NCBI GenBank assembly: GCA_963797115.1
Contig: CAWCOH010000001.1
Location: forward strand, 62,001 to 126,000
Length of the DNA stretch: 64,000 bases
Direction: 5' to 3'
From: AP-15 sp963797115
GTDB taxonomy: Bacteria; Pseudomonadota; Alphaproteobacteria; ATCC43930; CGMCC-115725
Shown in pieces: positions 17,238 through 28,286 of this stretch. The position numbers were made by a program, and so were the translations under genes. Each line of letters begins with the position of its first letter. The stretch's first letter is position 1. The notes under the pieces were generated by a model. The model saw only the letters and a list, made by a program, of their open reading frames with translations. It ran no database searches and was not told where the DNA came from.

Positions 17238-19845
17238 GCAGGAACAGAAGCGACCCCTGACCCTCGCCCGCACCGGTGGCGGCAGGCTGGAGCTCCGTAA
17301 GAGCGTGGAGACAGGGCAGGTACGCCAGAGCTTCTCGCACGGGCGTTCCAAGACCGTCACCGTCGAGGTCCGCAAGAAGCGTACGATCGGTCCGACCCCG
17401 GAGCCTAATCGTGCCGAAGCCTCGCCGGCGGTGGCGCGTGAGCAGGCACCGGTGCGACCAGCCACGGCGGAACCAGCGCGTCGGCCGGTGGCAGTACCTC
17501 GGGCGCTGACGGAGGAAGAAAAGGCGGGTCGGGTCCGGGCGGTACATGATGCGCGCAAGGCCGACGAAGAAGGCCGGCGGCGCGCCGCGCTCGCCGAGGC
17601 GGATCGGCGCCGTCAGGAGGAAGAACAGGCGGTGGCGGAGGCGCGTCGCCGGGCCGAGGAGGAAGCGCATCGAAAGGCTGAAGAGGAAGAGGGGCGCCGT
17701 CGCACCGAGGAGGAAGCGCGCAAGCGGTCCGAAGAAGAGGCGCAACGGCGCAAGGAAGAGGAGTCGCGGCGGGAGGTCGCCGAACGGGCTGGCAAGGCAG
17801 CGGCCGCAAAGGTCGCCGCGCTCGCCGCCGCCGGTAAGGTCAGCGTTCCGCTCGAGGAAGAGGAAGAGGAGCCTGCGACCGCGCTACGGCGCGGGGCGCG
17901 CCCAGAGGCCAAGAAGCCAGCGGTGCCGGTTCGCCGTGAAGAGGTGCGCCGCCGGACAGGGAAGATCACAGTCACGCGTGCGCTCGCCGATGACGAAGGG
18001 GAGCGGATGCGCAGCTTGGCTTCGGTCCGGAGGGCCAGAGAACGCGAACGCCAGCGGCTGCATCAGGGCGAGCAGGAGCAGATCAAAATCCTGCGCGAGG
18101 TCATTGTCCCCGAGACAATTACCGTGCAGGAGTTGGCAAACCGCATGGCCGAGCGCAGCGCCGACGTGATCAAGGCGCTGATGCGCATGGGCGTGATGGC
18201 TACGATCAATCAAGCGATCGACGCTGACACCGCCGAAATCGTCGTCGGGGAATTTGGGCACCGCTTGCGACGCGTTTCCGAGGCCGATGTTGAAGTGGGG
18301 CTCCGCGGCGAGGACGATTCTCCTGATGCGCTCGAAGCGCGGGCCCCGGTCGTCACGGTCATGGGCCACGTCGATCACGGCAAGACATCGCTTCTCGACG
18401 CGCTGCGCGAAACGGATGTCGCCGGTAGCGAGGCCGGCGGGATCACGCAGCATATCGGTGCCTACCGGGTGAGCTTGAGAAGCGGCAAGCAGATCACCTT
18501 TATCGATACGCCGGGCCATCAGGCGTTTACCGCGATGCGGGCACGCGGCGCCAACGTAACCGACATCGTGGTGCTGGTCGTCGCGGCCGATGACGGCATC
18601 ATGGAACAGACGGTCGAGGCGATCCGCCACGCCAAAGCGGCACAGGTGCCGATAATCGTTGCCATCAACAAGATCGACAGGCCTGACGCGAAGCCCGAGC
18701 GCGTCCGCCAAGAGCTGCTGCAACACGAAATCGTCGTCGAAGAGCTCGGGGGCGATGTGCTCGACATCGAGGTCTCGGCGCTCAAGAAGACTAACCTTGA
18801 CAAGCTCGAAGAAGCAATTCTGCTGCAAGCCGAACTGCTCGATCTTATGGCCAATCCGAACCGTCCCGCAGAGGGCGTCGTTCTGGAGGCGAAGTTGGAG
18901 CGGGGACGCGGGGCGGTCGCAACGGTGCTCATTCAGCGTGGCACGTTGAGGGTCGGCGACATCTTTGTCGCCGGCAGCGAATGGGGCCGCGTGCGTGCTC
19001 TCGTCGATGATCGAGGCCAGAGCCAGCGAGAGGCGGGGCCGTCGACGCCGATCGAGGTGCTCGGCCTCAACGGGACGCCACTTGCGGGCGACGATTTCGT
19101 GGTCGCAGAGAATGAGAGCCGTGCTCGCGACATCGCCGACTTTCGTCAGCGCCGACGGCGCGACGCAAATGCAGCGTCGGGAGCGCGCGGAACGCTCGAA
19201 CAGATGTTTTCGCAGATCGCCGCGGGCGTCGCCAAGGAGCTGCCGGTCATCGTCAAGTCGGATGTCCAGGGTTCGCTCGAGGCGATCGTTGGCTCGCTTG
19301 AAAAGCTCTCGACTGACGAGGTGTCGGTTCGTGTGCTGCATGCAGCCGTCGGCGGGATCAATGAGAGCGATGTAATTCTAGCCAAAGCGTCGGCTGCATT
19401 TATTATCGGCTTTAATGTACGCGCCAACCCGCAAGCGCGTGATCTTGCGCGTCGCGATGGGGTCGAGGTCCGTTATTATTCGATCATTTATGACTTGATC
19501 GAGGACATGCGAGGGGCTCTATCTGGCCTGCTGGCTCCGACCTTGCGCGAGCGCTTTCTTGGCAATGCCTCGATTCGCGACGTGTTCAACATCACCAAAG
19601 TCGGCAAGGTCGCGGGCTGCATGGTGACCGAGGGTGCCGTACGGCGTGGTGCCAGGGTGCGCCTGCTGCGTGATAACGTCGTCGTTCACGAGGGTGCTCT
19701 TAAAACTCTGAAACGCTTCAAAGATGAAGTGCGCGAGGTCAATCAGGGCTACGAGTGCGGGATGGCCTTCGAGAACTACCAGGACATCCAAGCCGGCGAT
19801 GTTATCGAGTGCTTCGAGGTGGAAGAAGTAGCCCGGGCGCTATAG
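17221..19845 (+). CDS. infB: Translation initiation factor IF-2
   Basis: 874 residues from ATG at 17221. N-terminal LELRKSVETGQVRQSFSHGR is the alphaproteobacterial IF2-associated domain; a long Arg/Glu/Ala-rich coiled linker follows (residues about 100-260). IF2_N lies near 300, then the GTPase domain: G1 GHVDHGKTS near 380, G3 DTPGHQAF near 430, G4 NKID near 482. Domains II-IV finish the protein. IF-2 brings fMet-tRNA to the 30S subunit and promotes subunit joining. Intact and of normal length. Confidence 0.96.
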   Translation: MTNANEQEQKRPLTLARTGGGRLELRKSVETGQVRQSFSHGRSKTVTVEVRKKRTIGPTPEPNRAEASPAVAREQAPVRPATAEPARRPVAVPRALTEEEKAGRVRAVHDARKADEEGRRRAALAEADRRRQEEEQAVAEARRRAEEEAHRKAEEEEGRRRTEEEARKRSEEEAQRRKEEESRREVAERAGKAAAAKVAALAAAGKVSVPLEEEEEEPATALRRGARPEAKKPAVPVRREEVRRRTGKITVTRALADDEGERMRSLASVRRARERERQRLHQGEQEQIKILREVIVPETITVQELANRMAERSADVIKALMRMGVMATINQAIDADTAEIVVGEFGHRLRRVSEADVEVGLRGEDDSPDALEARAPVVTVMGHVDHGKTSLLDALRETDVAGSEAGGITQHIGAYRVSLRSGKQITFIDTPGHQAFTAMRARGANVTDIVVLVVAADDGIMEQTVEAIRHAKAAQVPIIVAINKIDRPDAKPERVRQELLQHEIVVEELGGDVLDIEVSALKKTNLDKLEEAILLQAELLDLMANPNRPAEGVVLEAKLERGRGAVATVLIQRGTLRVGDIFVAGSEWGRVRALVDDRGQSQREAGPSTPIEVLGLNGTPLAGDDFVVAENESRARDIADFRQRRRRDANAASGARGTLEQMFSQIAAGVAKELPVIVKSDVQGSLEAIVGSLEKLSTDEVSVRVLHAAVGGINESDVILAKASAAFIIGFNVRANPQARDLARRDGVEVRYYSIIYDLIEDMRGALSGLLAPTLRERFLGNASIRDVFNITKVGKVAGCMVTEGAVRRGARVRLLRDNVVVHEGALKTLKRFKDEVREVNQGYECGMAFENYQDIQAGDVIECFEVEEVARAL

Positions 19846-19857
19846 CCTTTTCGGCTC

Positions 19858-20316
19858 ATGTTCAGAGAACGAAAGGGTGCGGGGCAAGTTGAGGGCACCG
19901 TGCAGCGCAAGCGGGGCGGCAGCCAACGACGGCTTAGGGTAGCCGAAGAGCTGCGGCACGCACTGGCGAAGATCTTCCAGGAGGGCGAATGTCGAGATCC
20001 AGCGCTTCGAGACATCAGCATCGCCGTCACCGAAGTCAGATTGAGTCCTGATCTGCGCAATGCTACCGCGTTTGTAATGCCGCTGGGCGGCGAAAACGCC
20101 CCTGAGATCATCGTGGGACTCAAACGCAGCTCAGCGTTCTTGAGACGCCTCGTTGCTCGGGAGGTTCCGTTACGGTACGCACCCCGTTTGGTGTTTGCGC
20201 TGGATGGTGCCTTCGCTCAAGCAGATCGGATTGCTGTCTTGCTCGCGCGGCCCGAAGTAGTCCGCGACCTAGATCGTTCGGACGATCGAACCGAGAAAGA
20301 CGGTGACGGACGCTGA
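19858..20316 (+). CDS. rbfA: Ribosome-binding factor A
   Basis: 152 residues with a KH-like fold, assisting 16S rRNA 5'-end processing and cold adaptation. Recognisable: RVAEELRHALAKIFQ, ITEV-type segment ISIAVTEVRLSPDLRNATAFVMPLGG and VAREVPLRYAPRLVFALD near residue 100. Separated from infB by 12 bp and overlapping truB by 14 bp, as usual in this operon. Confidence 0.92.
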   Translation: MFRERKGAGQVEGTVQRKRGGSQRRLRVAEELRHALAKIFQEGECRDPALRDISIAVTEVRLSPDLRNATAFVMPLGGENAPEIIVGLKRSSAFLRRLVAREVPLRYAPRLVFALDGAFAQADRIAVLLARPEVVRDLDRSDDRTEKDGDGR

Positions 20317-21221
20317 CCGTGCCCTGAACGGCTGGCTGGTGGTCGACAAGCCGCGAGGCCTCAGTTCCAGTCGGGTGGTCGAGCTGGTCCGCCGGTTCAC
20401 CCGAGCCAAAGTTGGACACGCAGGCACGCTCGATCCGCTGGCAACGGGCGTTTTGCCGTTGGCGCTCGGCGAGGCGACCAAGACTGTCGCTTACGCGATG
20501 AGCGGCTGGAAGCGCTATCGCTTCCGTATCTGTTGGGGCGTTGCTCGTGCTACCGACGACGGCGAAGGCCCGATTATTGGCGAGTCCGCGTCGCGGCCGA
20601 GCCGCGAGCAAATCGAAGCGAGTCTGCCCCGCTTTACCGGCACTATTTTGCAAGTGCCCCCGGTTTATTCAGCTATTAAAATCCACGGCCGGCGCGCCTA
20701 TGCCCTCGCCCGGGCGTCCACGCCGCCCGCTCTCCCAGGCCGCCCGGTGCAAATCGCTACGCTGCGGTTGATCGCCCTGCCCAATCAGGACAATGCCGAT
20801 TGCGAGGCAGTCGTCGGCAAGGGGACGTACATCCGGGCCCTTGCCCGCGATCTCGCCATCGCGCTCGGAACGGTTGGCCACGTTGTCGAGCTGCGTCGGC
20901 TTGCGGTCGGACCTTTCAGCGAATCGCAGGCGATTTCTCTGGATTCGATAGCAGGGCGTAGGCATAATCTGGTTGACTTCAGGATGTCTGCTTCCGATCG
21001 AGACGGCGCTGGAAAGCATCCCGGCCCTGGCCTTGACGGCGGCCGAAGCTGTGCAGCTGCGGTGCGGCCAGCGAGTGACACTGGAGGGTGTCGGCGAGCG
21101 GGCGCGCTTGCAACACCTTGACGAGGGTACGGTCGTCGCTGCTTGGCACGACCATGCGGTGGTCGCTCTGGCCAGAATAGACCGCGGCGGTCTTCGGCCG
21201 GCGCGGGTTATCAATCGCTGA
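20303..21221 (+). CDS. truB: tRNA pseudouridine-55 synthase, frameshift near the C-terminal domain
   Basis: Converts U55 of tRNAs to pseudouridine. The catalytic part is intact: LNGWLVVDKPRGLSSS, GHAGTLDPLATGVLPL with the catalytic Asp near residue 45, GKGTYIRALARDLA near 175. At about 20960-20990 the family sequence moves to the next frame: LLPIETALESIPALALT onward to RPARVINR ends at 21221, whereas the original frame runs on without similarity to 21121. One extra base in that interval explains it. The C-terminal PUA-like domain would be lost if real; an assembly error is more likely. Confidence 0.88.
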
Positions 21222-21235
21222 AGGAGTCAGTTTCG

Positions 21236-21505
21236 GTGTCAATCACCGCCGAGCGCAAGCAGGTGCTTATCGCAGAGTACGCGAGGAAGGAGGGCGATAC
21301 CGGATCGCCCGAGATCCAAGTCGCCGTCCTGAGTGAGCGCATCCGCAATCTCACCGACCACTTGACAACGCACAAAAAGGACTTTCACTCGCGACGCGGA
21401 CTGCTCGTGATGGTCGGCCAGCGGCGGCGTCTGTTGGATTATCTCAAGCGGTCGAGCGCGCCGCGTTACGAGGCGTTGATCGGACGCCTTGGGTTGCGCC
21501 GCTGA
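21236..21505 (+). CDS. rpsO: 30S ribosomal protein S15
   Basis: 89 residues from GTG at 21236, exactly the usual length. Family sequence throughout: SITAERKQVLIAEYARKEGDTGSPEIQVAVLSERI, then LTTHKKDFHSRRGLLVMV and RRRLLDYLKRSS. Binds 16S rRNA helices 20-22 early in 30S assembly. AAGGAG at 21221-21226 precedes the start. Followed by a 171-bp gap before pnp holding an imperfect hairpin (GGGGG at 21587-21591, CCCCC at 21604-21608, then TTT) where rpsO-pnp transcripts are commonly processed. Confidence 0.96.
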   Translation: MSITAERKQVLIAEYARKEGDTGSPEIQVAVLSERIRNLTDHLTTHKKDFHSRRGLLVMVGQRRRLLDYLKRSSAPRYEALIGRLGLRR

Positions 21506-21676
21506 CCCTTCGTTGACGCCCGCGCGATCGATTATTGTCGGCGCCGTTCTGACCCAGCGCCAATCGGGGCCAAGCGCCAAGAAATCGGGGGCCACGCGGG
21601 TCTCCCCCTTTGGCGACAACTCACCGCCGAAATTGCGCTGGTGGCCGCCATTCTTCTTCGAAGAGGATGAACTCGA

Positions 21677-23816
<2,140 letters not shown>

Positions 23817-23851
23817 CGTTCGGTAGTACAAGGACGAACCGCCCCGTAATT

Positions 23852-24754
23852 ATGGGTGCCGGCGGTCTCGGGCTCGAAAAGACCAGTACGATGCTTCGGC
23901 ACGAACCGCCGCCCCTGAGCGAACCGTTGGCGGCAGGAGTTCATCTCGCCGAGGTGCTTCCGCCAGTGATAGGCCATCGTGGGGCTGCCGCGTCCGCACC
24001 GGAAAACACTCTCGCCGGGTTGCGCAAAGCACGAGAACTGGGCTGCCGCTGGGTTGAGTTAGACGTCCGACTTACGGCGGACAGGAAGCTGATCCTGCTC
24101 CACGACGACCGGATCGAGCGCACGACCGATGGCCGAGGGAGCGCGGCCGCCTTGCCCCTTGCTGCGCTTCGTCGTTGCGACGCGGGTGCCTGGTGGGGTC
24201 CTGGCTACAAGGGCGAGCGGATACCCACGCTGGCGGACGCCGTGGCTCTTCTCGGCGAGATTGGTATCGGCGCGAATGTCGAGCTGAAAGCCGTGCGCGG
24301 CCGTGAGGCCGAGACGGGCGCGGCGGTTGCCGCGATGCTGAGCCGCTTGTGGCCCTCTCATCTGGCGATGCCGCTGATTTCGAGCTTTCATCAAGACGCT
24401 CTCGCGGCAGCCCTGGCGCATTCCCCCGGGATCACCCGAGGCATCCTGTTCCGCTCGGTGCCAAAGAATTGGCGCTCCATCTCCGAAAGCCTCGGCTGTG
24501 CGGCAATCCACGGAGATCACCGCCGTCTCAACCCGGCAATTGCCGCCGAGATCCGCGAGGCAGGATATCCTCTGCTCGCCTACACGGTTAACGATCCCGC
24601 GCGAGCGCAAATGATGCTCAGATGGGGAGTGACTTCCGTGTTCTCTGATGTTCCCCATATCCTTGTTACGGCTGGAGTTGGAGACCGCTTAGGTGTGCCT
24701 GCTGCGGCCGAACCGAACCCGGCAGAGCCGCCGCCGCAAGGAGCAGTCCGGTGA
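23852..24754 (+). CDS. Glycerophosphodiester phosphodiesterase
   Basis: 300 residues with the GDPD TIM-barrel pattern: VIGHRGAAASAPENT near residue 39, RWVELDVRLTADRKLILLHDDRIERTTDGRG near 66-100 (Glu, Asp and catalytic His), GANVELK near 150, and LLAYTVNDPARAQMMLRWGVTSVFSD near the end. Hydrolyses glycerophosphodiesters to glycerol-3-phosphate and an alcohol. No clear signal peptide, so the cytoplasmic UgpQ-like type is more likely. Start at 23852 or 23891 is uncertain. Its stop overlaps the next start by 4 bp, so the two are cotranscribed. Confidence 0.88.
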   Translation: MGAGGLGLEKTSTMLRHEPPPLSEPLAAGVHLAEVLPPVIGHRGAAASAPENTLAGLRKARELGCRWVELDVRLTADRKLILLHDDRIERTTDGRGSAAALPLAALRRCDAGAWWGPGYKGERIPTLADAVALLGEIGIGANVELKAVRGREAETGAAVAAMLSRLWPSHLAMPLISSFHQDALAAALAHSPGITRGILFRSVPKNWRSISESLGCAAIHGDHRRLNPAIAAEIREAGYPLLAYTVNDPARAQMMLRWGVTSVFSDVPHILVTAGVGDRLGVPAAAEPNPAEPPPQGAVR

Positions 24755-26148
24755 AACCGCTCAATCCTCTGGTGATCTCAGGACGCGAGGTGCTACCGCT
24801 CGTCGAAGGTGGCAAGGGGATCTCGGTGTCAAATGGCGAGAGTTCCGGCGCTTGGGCGGCAACCGGCAGCGTCGGTACGTTCTCCGGCGTCAATGCCGAC
24901 AGCTACACCGAGGCCGGTCAACCGGTTCTGCAAATCTATCATGGACGGACCCGCCGCGAACGGCACGAAGAACTGGTCGCCTACGCGATCGCCGGCGGAA
25001 TCCAGCAGGCGCGCGTCGCTCACGAGCGCTCCAACGGTGAAGGCCGGATCCACATGAACGTACTGTGGGAGATGGCTGCAGCCGAGCGTGTTCTGCACGG
25101 AGTGCTCGAGGGGGCCAAGGGGCTGATCAATGGTGTCACGTGCGGTGCGGGAATGCCCTACAAGATCGCCGAGATCTGCGCCCGCTACGGGGTCCATTAC
25201 TACCCGATCGTATCGTCGGCGCGCGCCTTCAGCGCCCTGTGGAAGCGCGCCTATCATAAATTTTGCGAGTGGCTCGGCGGTGTCGTTTACGAGGACCCCT
25301 GGCTTGCCGGCGGGCACAACGGGCTTTCCAATAGCGAGGATCCACACCGCCCCGAAACGCCCTATCCGCGGGTTCGTGAACTGCGCGACCTGATGGTGGA
25401 TTTCGGGCTGGCTACGACCCCGATCTTCATGGCCGGTGGTCTGTGGTATTTGCGCGAATGGCTAGATTGGATCGACAATCCCGAGCTCGGGCCGGTCGCA
25501 TTCCAATTTGGAACCCGTCCGCTGGTTACGCAGGAGAGCCCGATTTCCCAAACCTGGAAGCGCAAGCTTCTGACCTTGAGCGAAGGCGACATTTACCTTA
25601 ATCGCTTCAGCCCCACAGGATTTTATTCGTCGGCGGTACGCAACAACTTTCTCGGCGAGCTGCAGGAGCGCTCCGAGCACCAAGTCGCCTACACCGTCGA
25701 TCCGGTCGGCGAACACGTGGCGCCGTTCAACGTCGGCGCCCGTGCCCGGACGGTCTTTTTGACGGCCCACGACAAAAAGTCGGCCGAGAGCTGGGTCGCG
25801 GCGGGCTTTACCGAAGCCCTGCGCACGCCTGATTCGACGCTTGTTTTTGTCACCCCGCGCAGGGCTCTCGAGATCCGCACCGACCAGATCGGCTGCATGG
25901 GCTGCCTCAGCGCTTGCCAGTTTTCAAATTGGGCCCAGAACGAAGCGCGTACTACGGGGAAGAAGGCCGACCCTCGCAGCTTCTGCATTCAAAAGACTCT
26001 TCAGGCGATCCGCCACTCGGACGATGTCGAATTCCAGCTGATGTTCGCCGGGCACAACGCTTATCGCTTCGCCTCCGACCCATTCTACGCAAACGGCTAT
26101 GTGCCTACGGTGCGAGAATTGGTCGAACGCCTGCAGACCGGCGACTAA
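24751..26148 (+). CDS. Nitronate monooxygenase-like flavin oxidoreductase with C-terminal Cys cluster
   Basis: 465 residues starting in a GTGA overlap with the GDPD gene. The first about 270 residues follow the FMN-binding TIM barrel of the NPD / nitronate monooxygenase group (LINGVTCGAGMPYKIAEICARYGVHYYPIVSSAR, PIFMAGGLWYLREWLDWI, GPVAFQFGTRPLVTQESPIS), with no clear catalytic His of classical NMO. The C-terminal part carries GCMGCLSACQFSNW near residue 382, a CxxCxxxC cluster that could hold a metal or Fe-S centre. I know this type as a conserved proteobacterial protein annotated as nitronate monooxygenase; the reaction is unverified. Confidence 0.72.
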   Translation: MKPLNPLVISGREVLPLVEGGKGISVSNGESSGAWAATGSVGTFSGVNADSYTEAGQPVLQIYHGRTRRERHEELVAYAIAGGIQQARVAHERSNGEGRIHMNVLWEMAAAERVLHGVLEGAKGLINGVTCGAGMPYKIAEICARYGVHYYPIVSSARAFSALWKRAYHKFCEWLGGVVYEDPWLAGGHNGLSNSEDPHRPETPYPRVRELRDLMVDFGLATTPIFMAGGLWYLREWLDWIDNPELGPVAFQFGTRPLVTQESPISQTWKRKLLTLSEGDIYLNRFSPTGFYSSAVRNNFLGELQERSEHQVAYTVDPVGEHVAPFNVGARARTVFLTAHDKKSAESWVAAGFTEALRTPDSTLVFVTPRRALEIRTDQIGCMGCLSACQFSNWAQNEARTTGKKADPRSFCIQKTLQAIRHSDDVEFQLMFAGHNAYRFASDPFYANGYVPTVRELVERLQTGD

Positions 26149-26210
26149 ACAAGCCGCGCCGGACGATACCGGTTGTTTATTTTCACCGAGCATATCATTA
26201 TATTTGTTGC

Positions 26211-26654
26211 ATGATGATGACGTCGCACTCGTCGAACGCCTTGGAGCGTCTTCGCGCGGCGGGCCTGCGGCCCACCCGCCAGCGCTTGGCTCTGGCTCGA
26301 CTCCTGCTCGAAAATGGGGAACGCCATATCACCGCAGAGCAGTTGCACGCCGAGGCGGCAGGTGCAGCGATCCCGGTGTCACTCGCGACGGTCTACAACA
26401 CCCTCCATCAGTTCACGGATGCGGGTCTGCTTCGCGAAGTTGTTGTCGAACCGGGTCGCTCCTATTTCGACACCAATGCGGCCGATCACCATCACTTCTT
26501 CTGCGAAGCCACCGGCAAGCTGCAGGACATCCCGGGTCGGGACGTGGTCGTCAGCGGCTATCCGCTGCCGCCCCAAGGAACCGAGATTTGTCGCGTCGAC
26601 GTCGTCATCAGAGTGCGCCCGGAAAATTCTGACGGTCCTCCACGCCGCGCTTAA
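26211..26654 (+). CDS. irr: Irr-type iron response regulator (Fur family)
   Basis: 147 residues; the start lies in three consecutive ATG codons (26211, 26214, 26217). Winged-helix domain: GLRPTRQRLALARLLLENGERHITAEQLHAEA, with recognition helix VSLATVYNTLHQFTDAGLL; dimerisation domain with DHHHFFCEATGKLQDIPGRD. The HHH-FFCE-LQDIP pattern is that of Irr rather than Fur. In Rhizobiales and relatives Irr is active in low iron, senses haem status, and represses iron-rich functions such as mbfA, here 23 kb away. The spacer upstream is A/T-rich (TATCATTATATT) and probably holds its promoter. Confidence 0.9.
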   Translation: MMMTSHSSNALERLRAAGLRPTRQRLALARLLLENGERHITAEQLHAEAAGAAIPVSLATVYNTLHQFTDAGLLREVVVEPGRSYFDTNAADHHHFFCEATGKLQDIPGRDVVVSGYPLPPQGTEICRVDVVIRVRPENSDGPPRRA

Positions 26655-26669
26655 CCCTTCCGCGCCCGC

Positions 26670-26697
26670 TTGACAGCGGGACCGCCTAGGATACAAT
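26670..26697 (+). promoter_or_regulatory. Sigma-70-type promoter for the DUF1800-DUF1501-NHL operon
   Basis: TTGACA (26670-26675), a 16-base spacer and TACAAT (26692-26697) match the housekeeping consensus closely, and lie between irr and the DUF1800 gene in the right direction. Transcription would begin near 26704, next to TTCTAAGAA (26700-26708). The latter is half of the ICE/Irr-box style TTCTAA motif, which hints at iron control, but only a half-site is seen. Confidence 0.6.
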
Positions 26698-26845
26698 TGT
26701 TCTAAGAAGCAGACCTCTTCTGCATCTGCCCCGATCCGGAAGGGGGCTGGCCGCGCGATCGCACGCGTCTGCGCCGAGGGGTATGGGACACAGGGCGTAG
26801 ACGACAGCGATCCGAGATTGACCCGATCTAGGAGGAGACCCGCGT

Positions 26846-28252
26846 ATGGCATACCAAGACGACATCGCTCTAATGGCGCATCTGATGCGGCGTGCCGGTT
26901 TCGGAGCCGGCCGTGACGAACTTGAGGCACGCGTAGCCAAAGGCTATGAGGCCACGGTCGAGGAATTGCTGCACCCCGAGGCGCAGCCGGCGGTCGATGA
27001 GTATACGCTGATGCGTTATCAGCCGGCGGCATTGTTGCCTGGCGGGCAACCCCCGATGGGCAACGTCAATTGGATGTATCATCTGGTGAACACCAAGCGC
27101 CCGCTGGAAGAAAAGATGGCTCTCTTCTGGCACCATGTGTTCGCCACCGGCAACTCAAAGGTAGACAATTACGATCAGCTGCTGACGCAGATCAAGCTCT
27201 TCCGTGACAAGGGCATGGGTAATTACCGTGATCTGCTGCTCAATGTTGCCAAGAATCCGACGATGATCTTCTGGCTGGACAACCAGCAGAACCACGGAAA
27301 CGCGGTCAACGAGAACTGGGGCCGCGAGCTGCTCGAGCTGTTCAGCCTTGGCGCCGGCAATTATACCGAGACGGACGTTCGTGAATGCTCCAGGGCCTTC
27401 ACTGGTTGGACTTTCGCGACCAAGATCCCGCGCGCGCCCTATGGCCGGTTTCCCTGGCAGTTTGAGTATCGCCCGGAAGATCACGATGACGGCGAGAAAG
27501 TGTTTCTCGGTCATAAGGGGAACTTCAACGGCGAAGACATCATCGATATCGTGGTGCAGCAGCCGGCTTGCGGCAAATTCATCTGCCGGCATCTGTACAA
27601 CTTCTTCGTCGCCGACGAGTCGCAGGTACCGGCCTGGCCGATCGAACCACCGCGCGATCAGAAGGCGATCGACACATTGGTAGGAGCGTTCCGCGACTCG
27701 AAGTTCGACATGCGCTCCATTCTGCGGGTGCTGTTCAACTCCGACTTTTTCAAGAACGCCCGCTTCCAGCACATGAAGTCACCGGCCGAGGTCGTGGTCA
27801 GCACGTTGCGGCTGGTCGGCGGCCACGAGCTCCCGGCCCCCGGAATTGGCAACCTATCGATGCAGCCAACCTATATGGGTCAGGATATGCTCAATCCGCC
27901 CTCGGTCGAGGGGTGGCACACCGGCAAGGAGTGGATCAACAGCGGCTCGCTGATGGCCCGGGTCAATTTCGTTGCTGAAAAAGTCGGTGATACGTCGCTA
28001 CCCGGCGTACGCGCGATCATTGACCGGCTGAAGGCCCGCGGCACATTGGCCCCCGAGCAACTCGTGGACGGTTGCCTCGACCAGATTGGCCCGATCGAAA
28101 TCGGCGCCGACACGAAGCAAGAGCTGGTTGCTCAGGCCAAGGAATGGGGCCAGGTCGCTTGGGACAGCGAGGCGCACGCGGAAATCGCGGACCAGCGCGC
28201 GGCCGAAATGCTGCAGCTGATCGTCGCCACCAGAGAGTATCAATTCGGCTAA
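26846..28252 (+). CDS. DUF1800 family protein
   Basis: 468 residues, with GGAGGAG before the ATG. Typical DUF1800 phrases in order: LMRRAGFGAGRDELE, KMALFWHHVFATGNSKV near residue 92, DNQQNHGNAVNENWGRELLELFSLG near 145 and YTETDVRECSRAFTGWTF near 173, MKSPAEVVVSTLR near 310, NPPSVEGWHTGKEWIN near 350. Such proteins almost always sit before a DUF1501 gene, as here; the pair is widespread but biochemically uncharacterised. No signal peptide is visible, unusual given that many partners are exported. Confidence 0.88.
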   Translation: MAYQDDIALMAHLMRRAGFGAGRDELEARVAKGYEATVEELLHPEAQPAVDEYTLMRYQPAALLPGGQPPMGNVNWMYHLVNTKRPLEEKMALFWHHVFATGNSKVDNYDQLLTQIKLFRDKGMGNYRDLLLNVAKNPTMIFWLDNQQNHGNAVNENWGRELLELFSLGAGNYTETDVRECSRAFTGWTFATKIPRAPYGRFPWQFEYRPEDHDDGEKVFLGHKGNFNGEDIIDIVVQQPACGKFICRHLYNFFVADESQVPAWPIEPPRDQKAIDTLVGAFRDSKFDMRSILRVLFNSDFFKNARFQHMKSPAEVVVSTLRLVGGHELPAPGIGNLSMQPTYMGQDMLNPPSVEGWHTGKEWINSGSLMARVNFVAEKVGDTSLPGVRAIIDRLKARGTLAPEQLVDGCLDQIGPIEIGADTKQELVAQAKEWGQVAWDSEAHAEIADQRAAEMLQLIVATREYQFG

Positions 28253-28286
28253 TGGACTGAACTTATCAGACGAGGAGGAAGGCACA

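Noticed and set aside
17884..19341. 485-codon minus-strand frame
   Set aside because: Antisense to the intact infB GTPase region; no family character of its own.
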